Source of the DNA: Streptomyces luomodiensis
GTDB taxonomy: Bacteria > Actinomycetota > Actinomycetes > Streptomycetales > Streptomycetaceae
Direction: 5' to 3'
Length of the DNA stretch: 64,000 nucleotides
NCBI RefSeq assembly: GCF_031679605.1
Contig: NZ_CP117522.1
Span: 2,232,001-2,296,000 of the forward strand
Below, piece by piece: positions 24,753-35,800 of this stretch; the stretch's first letter is position 1; every line of letters starts with the position of its first letter. The notes under the pieces were generated by a model, which worked only from the letters and a program-made list of their open reading frames with translations, ran no database searches and was not told the DNA's origin. A program made the translations under genes and the position numbers.

Positions 24753-27700
24753 CTATCTCCTCCTCGTCGTCGTATCCAAGCCGGTGTCCTGCCGCTGTCC
24801 CGCCTTGGCCGTGTGCCCAGGGTCGGCCCCCGGACGTTCTGGGGTCATCAGTCGCGCCAGAAGTTCCACGGTCTCCGGCGCGATGTCGGGCAGGCAAGCG
24901 ACCACCTCCTGCAAGGGGCCGATGTCGAGTGCCTCGGCCAGGAGCACACGCCCGTCGAGGATGTCCCAACACTTTCTCACCGTGGACGTCAACGCCTTGA
25001 CCCGCTGTCCGGGGTCCTTGAGCGTGCGGGCCGCGTTGACGGCTTCTCGCCCGACACCTTCGGCCTGATCCCGGCACCCCGCGCGGCGCAGGGCACGGGC
25101 GACACCCGTTAGTGCCGTCACACGTCGGCCAGGGTCCTTGAGCGTACGGGCGAGCTCGGCGGCCGCCTGGGCGAAACCGACGGCCTGCTCGTGGTGCCCG
25201 TCGTGGGTCAGCACCTCGGCAGTGGTCGCCAGCGTTCGGGCGAGCCAGATCGGATCCCCCGCCTCGCGGGCGAGGTCGACGGCTGTCCGGGAGAGTTCAA
25301 CAGCCTCCTGCCAGTACCCTGCTCGGGCCATGGTCCTGATTATGAGGATCAGAGCCCTGCCCCGGCTGGTCGACCGGGCGATGCCCAGGGCGAGGTCGAC
25401 TGCTTGCCGGTGATGTCCCGCGTGGGCCAGGGCCGTAGCGACGGCTGCCTGTGCCTTGGCCTTCCGGTCGGGAGCGTCCACTCTTCCTATGAGTTCTATC
25501 GCTTCCCTGGGGTGCCCCGCGTGGGCAATCACAACGGCCACGGCCCCATACGCTCCATCCAGCAAGTCGGGTTCGGTGACCATTCGTGCGATGCCAATCG
25601 CTTCCCGATAGCGTCCGGTGCGCGCCATGGCCCTCGCGGCGAGTGTGAGGGCCGCCGCAGATGGACCGGACCCTTTGGATTCGTGGGCGAGCTTGGCTGC
25701 TGTGTGGGCAAGTTCAGCTGCCTGCTTGTGACGTCCCGTGAGTGTCATGGCCTCGGCGACGACCCCCAGCAGTGCGGCCTTCGGCCCGAGGGCGGTGCCG
25801 CCACGGGCAAGTTCTGCCGCTTCGTCGGCGAGTTCGACTGCCTGCTGACCAACACCCGCGCGGGCCATGAGCGCGACGACAGCCGCCAGGGTGCCCGCGC
25901 GCCGGTCGGTGTCGGCCATGGCGCGGGCGAGTTCCGCGGCCAAAGCATGGTGCCCCTTGCGGGCCACGGCCCGGGCAGCGACCGTGAGCGCCCCGTCCCG
26001 TTTGTCATGGTTAACGATGCCGCGAGCTAGGCGAGCTGCTTCGTCGGCAAGTTTGAGGGCCTGCCGGTGGAATCCACTCAGGGCCAACTTCTTGGCTATG
26101 GCGCCCAGAACCTTGGCCTGTCGGTCCGGGTCAGAGATGCTGCGGGCGCGTTCGGCTGCTCGCTCTTGGTCCTTCGCCAAATGGTCGCCCTCGACGGCCT
26201 CGGCCGGGATCCGGGCTTGCCAGCCGAGCGTGTGAAGAGTGGGGGCGTACACATTGGCCGGCTCATCGTCCGCGGCTTCGGCAGCAGCGGCGGACAGCGA
26301 ACTCAGGACTCCGTTCCGCCGCTCGGGGGCGGCGATGCCTCGGGCAAGCTCCACGGCTTGCTCGGGGCGCCCCGACTGGGCCAGCGCCCTGGCCGCGGAA
26401 GCGAGAACTCCGACCTGCCGGTCGGAGTCGGCGATGCCGCGGGCGAGCTCGGCGGCCTGTCGGGGGGCTCCACTCCTGGCCACCGCGCTGACGACGGCCA
26501 CGAGGGCGTCGTCGCGCCGGTCGGGCCTGGCAATGGTGCGGGCGACATCTGCGGCTTGTTGAGGGTGTCCGGCGCCGCAGAGGGCATCGGCGACGTCCCG
26601 TAGTTCCCTGGCGTCCTGGACGGGGCTCAGGAGCTGTCGGGCCACCGACCCTACGAGTGACGCGGTGTTGTGGTCTGCTCTCCCCCCCGAAGAGGAGCAC
26701 TCTGACGAGGTCGGGAATCCGTCGCGAACCATGGGCCACTTGGGTCAGCGTGAGGGCACGTCGTACATGCCCTACGATCGCCCAGGTCTCGATGACGTCG
26801 TCGGGGATACTGGCGACATACCCGCGGATCTCGTCGCGGCGGTGAGCCAGCCGCACACACGCCTGCAGGTCGGGGTCGGTAGCGGCCCGGTGGAGTCGGA
26901 TGGCGTCGGCGATCTCGGCTAGCGCCTCGGTGTCGGAGCCCGTGGTCTCCCACAGTCTCTCGTGTCGCACCGCATCGGTCGCCAGTGCGGTGAGACGAGT
27001 GGTGTCCGCCAGATTACGCAACATCTGTGGGTAGCCGACGAGGGCGTACTCCGGCGTGTCAGGTGGCCAGCAGGCCTCATGCCAGGCATCGATAAAGGCG
27101 TGCACCCGCGCGCGGTACCTCTCCAGCGCTGCCCGGGAGATGCGCCTCACAGCGCCCTGTTGCAGCTCTTCGTGGGCGAAGAAGAACAGATGCGCCGGTT
27201 GATCGCCGGGAGCCGGCCATAGGGCCGGCCGATGCTGGAAGGACCGGCCCAATGACCCACCGAGGACCTCTTCGACCTCCCAGGCGCTCACCTCACCCAT
27301 GAGGTCGGCCAGGTCCTGGGCGCTCAGACCACCGTTGGCGGCGGCGATCAGGCACGCCACCTCCCGCCCGGGCCCACCACCAGTCAGCAGGGCATGAAGG
27401 TCGCGCTCCGCAGCCTTCCGAAGCGCCTGGGCCTCAGGTGAAGGTGCCAGCAGGTGATTGATGCGCGCGCTGTGGAGCGGGTGGTTCTCCAGTACGTCAC
27501 TGGGGACAGGCGGATTCGGACGGCCGGCCACGACGATCCGCAGTCCCGGAGGCGGCACACGCGGCAGCAGCGCCGCGATGCTGTAACCGCTGCTGGCCGA
27601 CTCGACGCCGGTGTCCTCGTCGAGTCCGTCGACCACTAGGACCAGCTGTCTGCCTTCGGCCGTGGCTCTGTCTGCGGCACGTTCGAGGGCGTCGAGGAAC

Positions 27701-28329
27701 TGGCCCTGGGAGGCGCAGTCCACGTCAGCGTCGCACAGGTACTCCCGCAACTGCCCCTGCAGAGCCGCAAGGAAAGCGGTCCTGTCCGAGCGGCCGGCGG
27801 CACGCGCAGTGATGAAGAAGGCCAGCACATCCACGCCCTGCGGAGGGTGCAGCGCGAACTGCGCCATGAGCGCGGTCTTCCCAGACCACGCCGGCGCCAG
27901 CCATCGCCAGTAGGCCGGGCACGCATCGCCTCCCTGGTCCCTCTGGACACCGGCGGGTGCGGTGGAGAACGCGGCCATGGCCGCCAGCTCGGCGGCTCGG
28001 CCCTCGAACTGGGCGGCCGCGAGCTGAGCGACCTCGTGCAGATAGCCCGAGCGCGGGGCCGCTGAGCGGCGCTGCCCCATGACCAGATCCCCGGCGACCT
28101 TCAGGACACCGCTGTTTGCGAGTGCCCCGTCCACGGCATGCGCCTCGCCCGTGTCCTCGGCCAGCTTCTGTTGCCTGCCCGGCCTCACTCGCAACGCTCC
28201 CTCGCCCGCGCCCTTGTGAACTCCTATTCTGCCCTCCCCCAACCGTCTCTGCACCGTGTCGACCAGCGCACCCAGTACGTGACACCCGGGACTGCCCTTG
28301 GCCGCCATCGACCGAGGTAGAGCACACAT
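24753..28329 (-). pseudogene. STAND NTPase with long TPR-like array, split by a one-base shift in a G7 run
   Basis: The 5' frame (from ATG 28329 or 28308) encodes YLHEVAQLAAAQFEGRAAEL, a variant P-loop APAWSGKTALM, Walker B LVLVVDGLDEDTG, and helical winged-helix and arm regions down to RIPDLVRVLLFGGES near 26690. The 3' frame carries about 640 residues of ~35-residue helical repeats with ARAMARTGRYREAIGIARM-type units. At TTCGGGGGGGAGAGC the frames join if one G is skipped. This is a homopolymer mutation, a sequencing error, or less likely a programmed shift. Joined, it makes a ~1190-aa STAND protein of the AWxGK(T/S) subgroup common in Streptomyces. The 5' end borders IS debris, so an N-terminal effector domain may be lost. 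Confidence 0.7.
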
Positions 28330-28390
28330 TCCACCGCCGCCCGGCTCACTCAACTCGCCCGGAACATGGCCATGTACCTCCAAGTCGCAG

Positions 28391-28433
28391 GCGAAGTTCT
28401 TAATCCGGGACCGGGACGTCAAAGCCACTGACT
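28391..28433 (+). pseudogene. Tiny plus-strand relic of an integrase-core transposase
   Basis: The frame reads AKFLIRDRDVKATDYPDLLP, matching the FLIRDRDxKFT core of the IS relics in this window but in the opposite orientation to the copy starting 17 bases away. It suggests nested insertion at the 5' edge of the STAND gene. Confidence 0.45.
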
Positions 28434-28449
28434 ACCCGGATCTCCTCCC

Positions 28450-28990
28450 CTGAAGGGTGTCAATATTCCGATCAGGCGGCTGAGCTGGGTGCTTCTTGTG
28501 GATGGAAACGTCGTGAGGTGGCGTGGTGTGGTACTCGTCGAACAGGCCGCCGAGTAGCTGTCGCCGTCGGACTACCGAAGCGGGCAGGGGGATGACGCCC
28601 GGGCGATCGCCTGGGGCCCGTAGGTCGAGGCTGCGGTGGGCCCGTCCGGTGGTGTAGTGCTCGGCGTACGTGGTGAGGACGGCACGGAGGTGTCGTTCGC
28701 CGGTGATGAGGATTCGGTCGGTGCATTCGGCGCGGGCTGTGCGTATCCATCGCCCGGCGAACACGTTGGACCGGGAGCTTTGCGGTGGGGTCGGGATGAC
28801 GGCCGTGCCGTTGCCGACGAAGATGGCGCCGAACGTGGCGGTGAACTTGCTGTCCCGGTCACGGATCAGGAACCGGGAGCGGCCAGCGCTGTCCCAAAGT
28901 CCATGAGCAGGTTGCGGACGAGCTGAGTGGCCCATGCACCGGTCAGGTGGTCGGCGACACCGAGGACGTCCGCGCCGGGTGGCAATCTCG
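28450..28990 (-). pseudogene. Integrase-core IS fragment, third copy
   Basis: Contains [40 protein letters not shown] and YAEHYTTGRAHRSLDLRAPG. Same tail and same internal start as the copy at 23844-24395, and the same orientation. The Glu-region reads FAGRW where the others have FAERW, so the catalytic Glu codon is changed. Together with the 23.8-kb copy it brackets the STAND/2-TM gene pair as direct repeats. Confidence 0.75.
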
Positions 28991-29024
28991 CGGAGCATGC
29001 CCAGCAGGGCTCACTGGCGCCCTG

Positions 29025-29483
29025 TCAGTCCGCACCGCCCGGCCGGGGCCTTTGCTGCACGACCAGTGATATCGATGACACGTCCGGGGGCAGTGACCAC
29101 TCAGTGACGCGCAGGCCAGCCAGCTCGATGAGTTCCTCAGGGACCCCCAGCAGGTGCGGCGGTGTCCGGCGGTGCCGGATAAGCCAGGCCCGACGCCGTT
29201 CTTGTTCCGCCAAGCCGATCTGCGTCCACACATCGACCACCACCCCCGGCAGCACGCCAAGCGCGGGGTGGATACGCCGACGCACATAGGGCAGGTTGGC
29301 CGGGTCGTCGGCGAGCGCGACCAAGCACCAGGCAACCTCATAGGACAGGGAAGGCCCGTGAGCAACCAGCAGCCGTCGGGTACGCCACTGCCGACCCGGC
29401 GCCAGCGCCCACCGCACCACCGTGAGCGATACGGCCCGCTCACAGCGACGCCGGTGTGCGGCACCTTTACCATTGCTGCCCAT
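29025..29483 (-). CDS. Hypothetical 152-aa protein coupled to the SLATT gene
   Basis: The ATG at 29483 overlaps the SLATT stop (TGATG), the main support for this frame over the overlapping open frame at 28943-29473. The product is soluble-looking, with EVAWCLVALADDPANLPYVR, HPALGVLPGVVVDVWTQIGL and a C-terminal WSLPPDVSSISLVVQQRP. No family recognised. The C-terminus lies about 35 bases from an IS relic, and truncation is possible. Confidence 0.55.
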   Translation of the reverse strand: MGSNGKGAAHRRRCERAVSLTVVRWALAPGRQWRTRRLLVAHGPSLSYEVAWCLVALADDPANLPYVRRRIHPALGVLPGVVVDVWTQIGLAEQERRRAWLIRHRRTPPHLLGVPEELIELAGLRVTEWSLPPDVSSISLVVQQRPRPGGAD

Positions 29484-30010
29484 CAGGCCGAGCGCTCGTC
29501 ACGTGAGGTGCTCTGCTCAAGTTGAAGTTCACGTTTACGCTGTTCCTCCTTCAGCCGTTCGACGGTTCCGGCATACCGGATGAGTCGCTGGCGCTCATCC
29601 ATCCCGTTGTACTCGTCAAGCTGGAACTGGCTGGCGTTGTAATTCTTTTCGATCTCATCTGCCGTCGCCTGTGAGGTGGTGCCACGCTCTCGGAACTTGA
29701 AATAGCCGGTGACTCCGGCAGAGACGCCTACCAGTGCACTCAGTGTTGATGTGGCGATCGAAAAGGCACTGTTGGATCCCTCGTTCATCGCTGTGAGGGT
29801 GGAGACCACGATCGACCCGCTAATGATGATCAGCTGGAATAAGTTGTGCACGCGCCTGTTGCGGCTCGCTCGCGTACGGTAGGAGTCGATGACATCGAGC
29901 GATGCTTCCCGGTAGACACGCAAGCCCGATGCGACATCGAGAGGAAGTTCAGCCGCTGCCGACTGGCGGTCCTGCAGCGCGTCGCGGAATGCCGTCGTCT
30001 TAGCGACCAC
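29483..30010 (-). CDS. SLATT-domain (DUF4231) two-TM protein
   Basis: This 175-aa protein has two central hydrophobic helices, VHNLFQLIIISGSIVVSTLT and FSIATSTLSALVGVSAGVTG, followed at once by YFKFRERGTTSQATADEIEK and a long helix ending in KEEQRKRELQLEQ. This pattern (RxN-type helix, 2 TM, FKFxExW/T, basic helix) is that of the SLATT/DUF4231 family of putative pore-forming effectors in nucleotide-signalled conflict systems. GTG start at 30010. A TTA codon in VHNLFQ and low GC mark it as acquired. No nucleotide cyclase or SMODS sensor gene is seen in the window. Confidence 0.8.
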   Translation of the reverse strand: MVAKTTAFRDALQDRQSAAAELPLDVASGLRVYREASLDVIDSYRTRASRNRRVHNLFQLIIISGSIVVSTLTAMNEGSNSAFSIATSTLSALVGVSAGVTGYFKFRERGTTSQATADEIEKNYNASQFQLDEYNGMDERQRLIRYAGTVERLKEEQRKRELQLEQSTSRDERSA

Positions 30011-30079
30011 CTTTTTGCGATTTACGAACAGCTCATACCTGCAAGCAATTCATACGATGTTGAAGATGACCACGGAAAT

Positions 30080-30289
30080 CTATCGAGTGATCCCGCCATC
30101 CGCCTTCCAAAGGCCAACGAAAGCGGTGTAGACGAGTATCACCGTCAGGGCGAACGAACCCAAGAGGACTAAGAAGAGGATCCTCTGTATCGTCCGAGCC
30201 TCCTTTAGGCCAGCCTCTTTTATGCTAAACTCGGCAACTGCAATCCTGTACGTCGAGTGTAACCCATCCGCATCCTCCGACCCGAGCAT
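30080..30289 (-). CDS. 69-aa single-TM protein upstream of the SLATT gene
   Basis: The frame is open to 30394, but ATG 30289 has a very strong RBS (GGGAGGGGG six bases upstream) and gives MLGSEDADGLHSTYRIAVAE and a TM helix with RILFLVLLGSFALTVILVYT. It sits 70 bases before the SLATT gene on the same strand. A short soluble N-terminus plus one helix fits a partner or regulator of a membrane effector. Not a recognised family. Confidence 0.6.
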   Translation of the reverse strand: MLGSEDADGLHSTYRIAVAEFSIKEAGLKEARTIQRILFLVLLGSFALTVILVYTAFVGLWKADGGITR

Positions 30290-31319
30290 CAAGGCCCCCT
30301 CCCTTAGATAAACTATTCTCGAAGGTACGGGGAGCGACGAATGGATAGCAACGGCGCATTGTGATTCATGAGTTTCATGGGACATAAGTAGCATGGAGAA
30401 TCACAAGAGATTCCAGGTAATCCGATCGTCCAGCCGCTGAGCCGATCAGACAGAGATCATCCCGGCAGCGCCGACACCGACATCAGGCACGACGCCCAGC
30501 TACTCTTGCGGCCCGTCGGTCAACTGCCCAAAACGGATCGACCGCCACCCCCGAACCGACCAGTCCTTGCGCGGCCGCACCCTCCCCGGAGCCCAAACTC
30601 CCCCTGCCCGCCTTCCTGAAACAATGAGCCCCACCGTGCCGCAGCACCGACTCGGCAAGACGGTCTTCAGCCGCCAACGACCGCGCCAACCACACCGACC
30701 TGCTCGGTGGACCTCAAGGACACGGCCACCACGGCAATTTCCTCATTCTCGACCACGCTGCGGATCGCATAGAGCAACACGGACTTCCGGCACCACAGGA
30801 GCGACAACAAGGTCTTTGGGCGGGATGTCGAGCTACGGTTTTGCCATCGATGATGCCTCTGCGGACTGCTCGCTACCGCGCACCACAGCCGGATACGGCG
30901 CTCACGCCCTGGGAGTGCCCTATCTACCGGCGGACGCCAAGGGGCTTTGCCTCGCCTTGACGCTGCGGGCACCCCGCGACCGGGACTCCCAAGCGCCGAC
31001 TGCCCGCGGAGACGGGCCGTCCGAGGTGGTCAGCCCGCGGCCTCTCCCCTGTCGCATGGGGAGCACGACATCACGCTCCCACCTCGAAAGGGGGTCGAAA
31101 GCCGACAAGGGGTCCTTATGCCTCTCGATGCAGAGAGCACCTGAATCGATGGGGTGACCGCATGGGCCCACGGTTGACGACGGCAGGCAGGGTTGCGGTA
31201 CGGCGCTGTACATCTACCGGATCGGGTGAAGGACGAATCGGGCACCGTTGACACGTCTGCGAGTTGGGAGCACGAGGGCTCCCAGAGGGCTCCCCATCGC
31301 TCCCAGCCCGGAAACGGTT
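30290..31319. other. Long stretch without a supportable gene
   Basis: About 1 kb between the SLATT operon and the tRNA gene. Several open frames exist on both strands (for example 30667-30972 minus) but lack an RBS, known motifs or consistent codon use, so I regard the stretch as decayed accessory DNA. The first ~100 bases probably hold the SLATT operon promoter. Confidence 0.5.
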
Positions 31320-31352
31320 AAGGCCGCCTCCACTACCCGCGGAAACGGCCTT
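31320..31352 (-). terminator. Terminator after tRNA-Pro
   Basis: AAGGCCG (31320-31326) pairs with CGGCCTT (31346-31352). It lies 20 bases downstream of the tRNA in its direction of transcription. Confidence 0.5.
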
Positions 31353-31371
31353 CGACCCGCGAAAACGCTGG

Positions 31372-31445
<74 letters not shown>

Positions 31446-31741
31446 GTGCTCGTTCGGTTTGGGCTTTCCCCTCGCCGACCGCGCATGAAGAACAATACCG
31501 CACTTCAGGGGGTGGTTGCTGCCACCGGGGGTGAAGATCGGGAGGCCGACGGGATCACCTGCGGGTTTCACTTACTGTACGTTGGTGATTACCCAATGTC
31601 ATCTGCGGTGCCGCCGGCCGCCGTGGCCGGCCCGGCGCCGCTACGGCATGATCGCCGAGCGTCTCGCGGGGCGGGGGCTGGGCCCGGCGGCGGCGCGCGG
31701 GGGCATCTGCGTTTTTCTGCGCTGAGGCGCGATGTGGTGGT
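31446..31741. other. Intergenic region upstream of tRNA-Pro
   Basis: No gene supported. It should hold the tRNA promoter and lies downstream of the hydrolase gene that ends at 31742. Confidence 0.5.
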
Positions 31742-32683
31742 TCAGAGGTGTTTTTCCAGCCAGGTCAGCAGGTCCTGCTGGACCTCGTCCCGGTTGGTCT
31801 CGTTGAGGATCTCGTGCCGGGCCCCCTGGTACCCCTTCCAGCTCAGCTGCCGCGTGCCGCCGTAGCGGAAGTCCTCGAGGAGTTCGTAGACGAGCGTCAT
31901 CCCCTGGTTGCACGGGTCCTCGGTGCCCACTGCCAGATGCACCGGCAGCGCGGTGGGGATACGGGACTGGTGGCGTGGGTCGTTGATCTTACGGACGCCA
32001 CGGACCCAGTCCAGGGACAGACCAGCGCTGAACGCGAAGCCGCACCGCTCGTCCGCCGCGTACGCGGCCACCTCCGCCGCGTCGCGCGAGAGCCACTCGA
32101 AGCCCGTCGTGAACTCGTACGGATCGTTGAACGAGGCGAAGAGCGTCGGGGTGAAGGTGGACGGGGCGGTCCGGCCCCGTTCCGCGATCTCCTGGCCGAT
32201 GCGCTCCAGCGCCTCCTCGGTTTCGCTCCCCGGCAGTGAGCGGAAGGTTCCGGAGAGGATCAGCCCGGCCAGCTCCTGGCCGTACTCCTGGGCGCAGTCG
32301 CGGGCCAGCATCGAGCCCATGCTGTGGCCGAGCAGGAACAACGGGACGCGGGGGTGCGCGGTCCGGGTGCGGTCGCCGACGGTGCGCAGGTCCGAGACGA
32401 TCGCCCGCCAGCCGTCGCCCTCCTCGCCCACGACACCGAAGCCGCCCGTCGACTCGGCGGTGGCCCCATGGCCGCGGTGGTCCGAGGCGACCACCGCATA
32501 GCCGTGCGCGGCGAGGAAGCGGGCGAACCGGTCGTAGCGCCGGGCGTGTTCGGCGGCGCCGTGGGCGATCTGGACGATCGCGCGCGGGGTGCCGCTCTCC
32601 GGCAGCCAGGTGTAGGTCGCGACCTGCACCCCGTCGGGCATGGGCAGGTGGTCGGTGCGGTGGGTGATACCGCCGTCGGGCAT
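31742..32683 (-). CDS. Alpha/beta hydrolase (monoacylglycerol lipase/lysophospholipase-like)
   Basis: The 313-aa serine hydrolase of the serine aminopeptidase S33/MGL type has nucleophile elbow LFLLGHSMGSMLARDCAQ (Ser near residue 115), oxyanion-side motif QIAHGAAEHARRYDRFA and SDHRGHGAT. The catalytic Asp is in LAVGTEDPCN and the His in QGARHEILNE. There is no signal peptide, so it acts in the cytoplasm, probably on glycerol or phospholipid esters. It has full length for the family and is transcribed alone, divergent from the amidohydrolase gene with 200 bases between. Confidence 0.88.
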   Translation of the reverse strand: MPDGGITHRTDHLPMPDGVQVATYTWLPESGTPRAIVQIAHGAAEHARRYDRFARFLAAHGYAVVASDHRGHGATAESTGGFGVVGEEGDGWRAIVSDLRTVGDRTRTAHPRVPLFLLGHSMGSMLARDCAQEYGQELAGLILSGTFRSLPGSETEEALERIGQEIAERGRTAPSTFTPTLFASFNDPYEFTTGFEWLSRDAAEVAAYAADERCGFAFSAGLSLDWVRGVRKINDPRHQSRIPTALPVHLAVGTEDPCNQGMTLVYELLEDFRYGGTRQLSWKGYQGARHEILNETNRDEVQQDLLTWLEKHL

Positions 32684-32883
32684 GCCTTTTCATCTCCTGG
32701 TGCGGCTTGGAGTCCGTGTGAATCGTTGCGGTCGGGAAGCCCACTCTCCCTTCGCTGGAGCCGCACGCCAAGGGCATCGACGCGGTTCTGTCCTCCGGGG
32801 CGCGGGGTGTGTAACGCTCAAACGCTTGGCGTACCACCTGGCAACTCCTGATCCCTGCACATCCCTTGCTCCAGGAGGACCGT

Positions 32884-35800
32884 TTGGACACGCACAACGC
32901 TCCGCTCTCCGCCCATTCCGCTTCCGCCCTGTCGCGGCGGCGTTTTCTCCAGGCCGCCGCCGTGGGCACCGCCGCCGCCACCACGGCCGCACTGCCCTTG
33001 GAGACGGCCACCGCCGCGTCGGGCCGGCCGGTCTCGCTCTCCTTCACCGCCGCCACCAACGGCGCCGCGACCCTCTCTCCCTCCGGCGACCGTCTGATCG
33101 CCGAGGTGCAGAACGTCCTGTGGTCGGTCCCCCGTAAGGGCGGCGAGGCCGTCCCGCTCACCCCGCCCGAGCTCGAGCCCACCCGGCCGGTCCACTCCCC
33201 CGACGGCGAGCTGCTGGCCGTCTGCGCCTACCGGGGCGGCGGATTCCATATCTGGACCCTGCGCCCCGACGGCTCCGGTCTGCGGCAGCGGACGGACGGT
33301 CCGTGGGACGACCGAGGTCCGGCCTGGTCGCCGGACGGCACCCGGATCGCCTTCGCCTCCGAGCGCGGCGGCGACCCTGTGGCGGGCAGCCCGTACCGGA
33401 TCTGGGTGCTGGAGTTGGCCACCGGCGAGCTCACCCGGCTCACGGGGGTGGGCGGCCAGGACGGGCCGCTCCAGGACGGCGCCTGGGAGGACTTCGACCC
33501 GGCCTGGTCCCCGGACGGCGAACGGGTGCTGTTCGTGCGCGGTGCGCTCGCCGGGACGGCGCTGGACGCCCGTACGGTCGCCTCCGTACGGGCCGACGGC
33601 GCCGGTCCGGTCACGGTCGAGCACACCGACCCCACCACCGGCGGCCAGGTGATGACGCCGTCCCTGTCGGCCGACGGCCACCTCGCCTATCTGCGGACCA
33701 CGGCCGCTCCCGCCGCCTCCTGCGCGCTGGTCGTGGCCGGGGAGCCGGTGGCGGTCACGGGGGATGTGCAGCCCGTGCCGCCCCGGTGGGTGTCGCGGGA
33801 GGAGCTGCTGCTCACCGTCGACGGGCGGTTCCGGGTGTTCCGGGTGTTCCGGGGGGACTCGGTGATGCGGGTGGACTCGGTGATACGGGCGGGAGCGGAA
33901 CGGTCAGCCGGGGAACGGTCAGCCAGGGAGGAACCCACCGGTGAGCGGCCCAACGGTGAGCAGTCCGTCGCTGGTAGTCCCGTCCGTAAGGGCCTCGCGT
34001 ATGAGGAGATCCCCTTCTCCGCCTCCCTCCCGGTCGACCGGCCCCGGTACCGGGTCAAGCGGTACGACTTCGACGGGGGCGGTGTGCGGCCGGTGCGCGG
34101 GCTGCATCTGCCCGCGCTCTCCCCCGACGGCCGTAAGGTGGCCTTCGCCGCCCTCAACTCCCTCTGGGTCGCCGATGTCGCCGGCGGCCGCGCCCCGCGC
34201 CGGGCCGTCCGGGCCGCCCCCACCCGGTATCTGCTGGCCCCCACCTGGACGCCCGACGGACGTGCCCTGGTGTACGCCGACGACCGCGACGGGCTGCTGG
34301 CCGTGCGGCGCCGGGACCTCGCCTCGGGCGAGGAGACCCTGCTGGCCTCCGGCGGCAGGGTGCACCCGGCGCTCGCCCCCGACGGCAAGCGGCTCGCCAG
34401 TGTCGACATGTCGGGAAACCTGGTCCTGCGCGATCTCGACGCCGGTACGGAACGGGTGCTCGCCGCGCCGATGGGCGCCGGCGGGCTGCCCGGCCGGCCG
34501 AGTTGGTCGCCCGACGGCCGCTATGTCGCCCTGTGCGACCGAAACCGGCTGAACCAGCGGTTCCGCGAGGGCTACAACCTGATCCGGGTGATCGACACCA
34601 GCAGCGGTACGGCCAGGCAGTACGCCGTCGCACCGCACACCTCCCTCTCCGACCGCTATGACTCCGGACCGGTCTGGTCCCCCGATGGCCGCCATATGGC
34701 GCTCATCGTCGAGTCCGCCCTGTGGCTGCTGCCGGTCAGCGCCGACGGCACCCCCGACGGGGCGCCGCGCCGGGTGACCGACGAGGCCGCCGACCACCCC
34801 TCCTGGTCCGGGGACTCCCGCCACGTCCTGTATCTGTCGGCTGGGCGGCTGCGGCTGCTGGACGTCGCGAGCGGCACCGCCCGGACGGTCCGCGTCCCGC
34901 TGGACCACCGACGGCCGAGCCCCGCGGACACCGTCGTCCACGCCGGACGGTTCTGGGACGGCACGGGAGGCGACGGCACCGGAGGTGACGGCCGCGGCGG
35001 TCGTGACGGCGGCGGCGGTCGTGACGGCCGTAAGGGCGGCACGGTCCGCGAGGACGTGGACATCGTGGTACGCGGCGGACGCATCGCGGCCGTGACGGCG
35101 CACCGGGCCGGGCGGCCCGCGAAGCGGCGCGTGGACGCCTCCGGCCACACCGTCGTCCCGGGGCTGTGGGACGCCCATACGCATCCCTGGCAGTACACCT
35201 ACGGCGGCCGTCAGACCGCCCTCCAGCTCGCCTACGGCATCACCACCGCGGTCTCCCTCGGCGGCTTCGCCTATGAGCAGGCGCGGCTCAGGGAGGCCGT
35301 CGCGGCGGGGGCCCTGGCCGGGCCTCGGCTGCTGACCACCGGCGAGCTGCTGGACGGACCGCGCGTCGCGTACAGCATGGGCCGGGCGCATCGCACCCGG
35401 GACGGTCTGCGGCGCTCCCTGGAGCGCGGTGCCGCGCTCGACTGGGACTTCGTCAAGACGTACGTCCGCGCACCGGGGTGGATCATGGAGGAGGCGGCCC
35501 GGTTCGCGCACGAGCGGCTCGGTGTGCGTACCGGCAGCCATCTGTGTTCACCGGGCATACAGCTCGGACAGGACCTGACGACCCATCTTCAGGCCACCCA
35601 GCGGCTGGAGTACGGCCACGCCACGACGGCCACCGGGCACTCCCGCCAGGATGTGACGGAGATCTACACCGCGACCTCCGACTTCCGGCTCATCGCCACG
35701 CCGTTCACGGCCGCACCCCTGGTCGGGGCGGACCCCTCGCTGGCCGAGGACGACCGGGTCACCCGGCTGATGCCGCCCTGGGACACCGCGCTCGTGCGGC

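Noticed and set aside
28943..29473. 176-aa minus-strand frame over the SLATT-linked gene
   Set aside because: Trp/Cys/Arg-rich and off-frame to the coupled start at 29483; it runs into the IS relic.
30567..31157. 196-aa plus-strand frame before the tRNA
   Set aside because: No RBS, Arg/Pro/Ser-rich shadow-type composition, no motifs.
33919..35541. 540-aa open frame on the minus strand
   Set aside because: Antisense of the propeller-amidohydrolase gene; composition is Gly/Val/His-rich without motifs.
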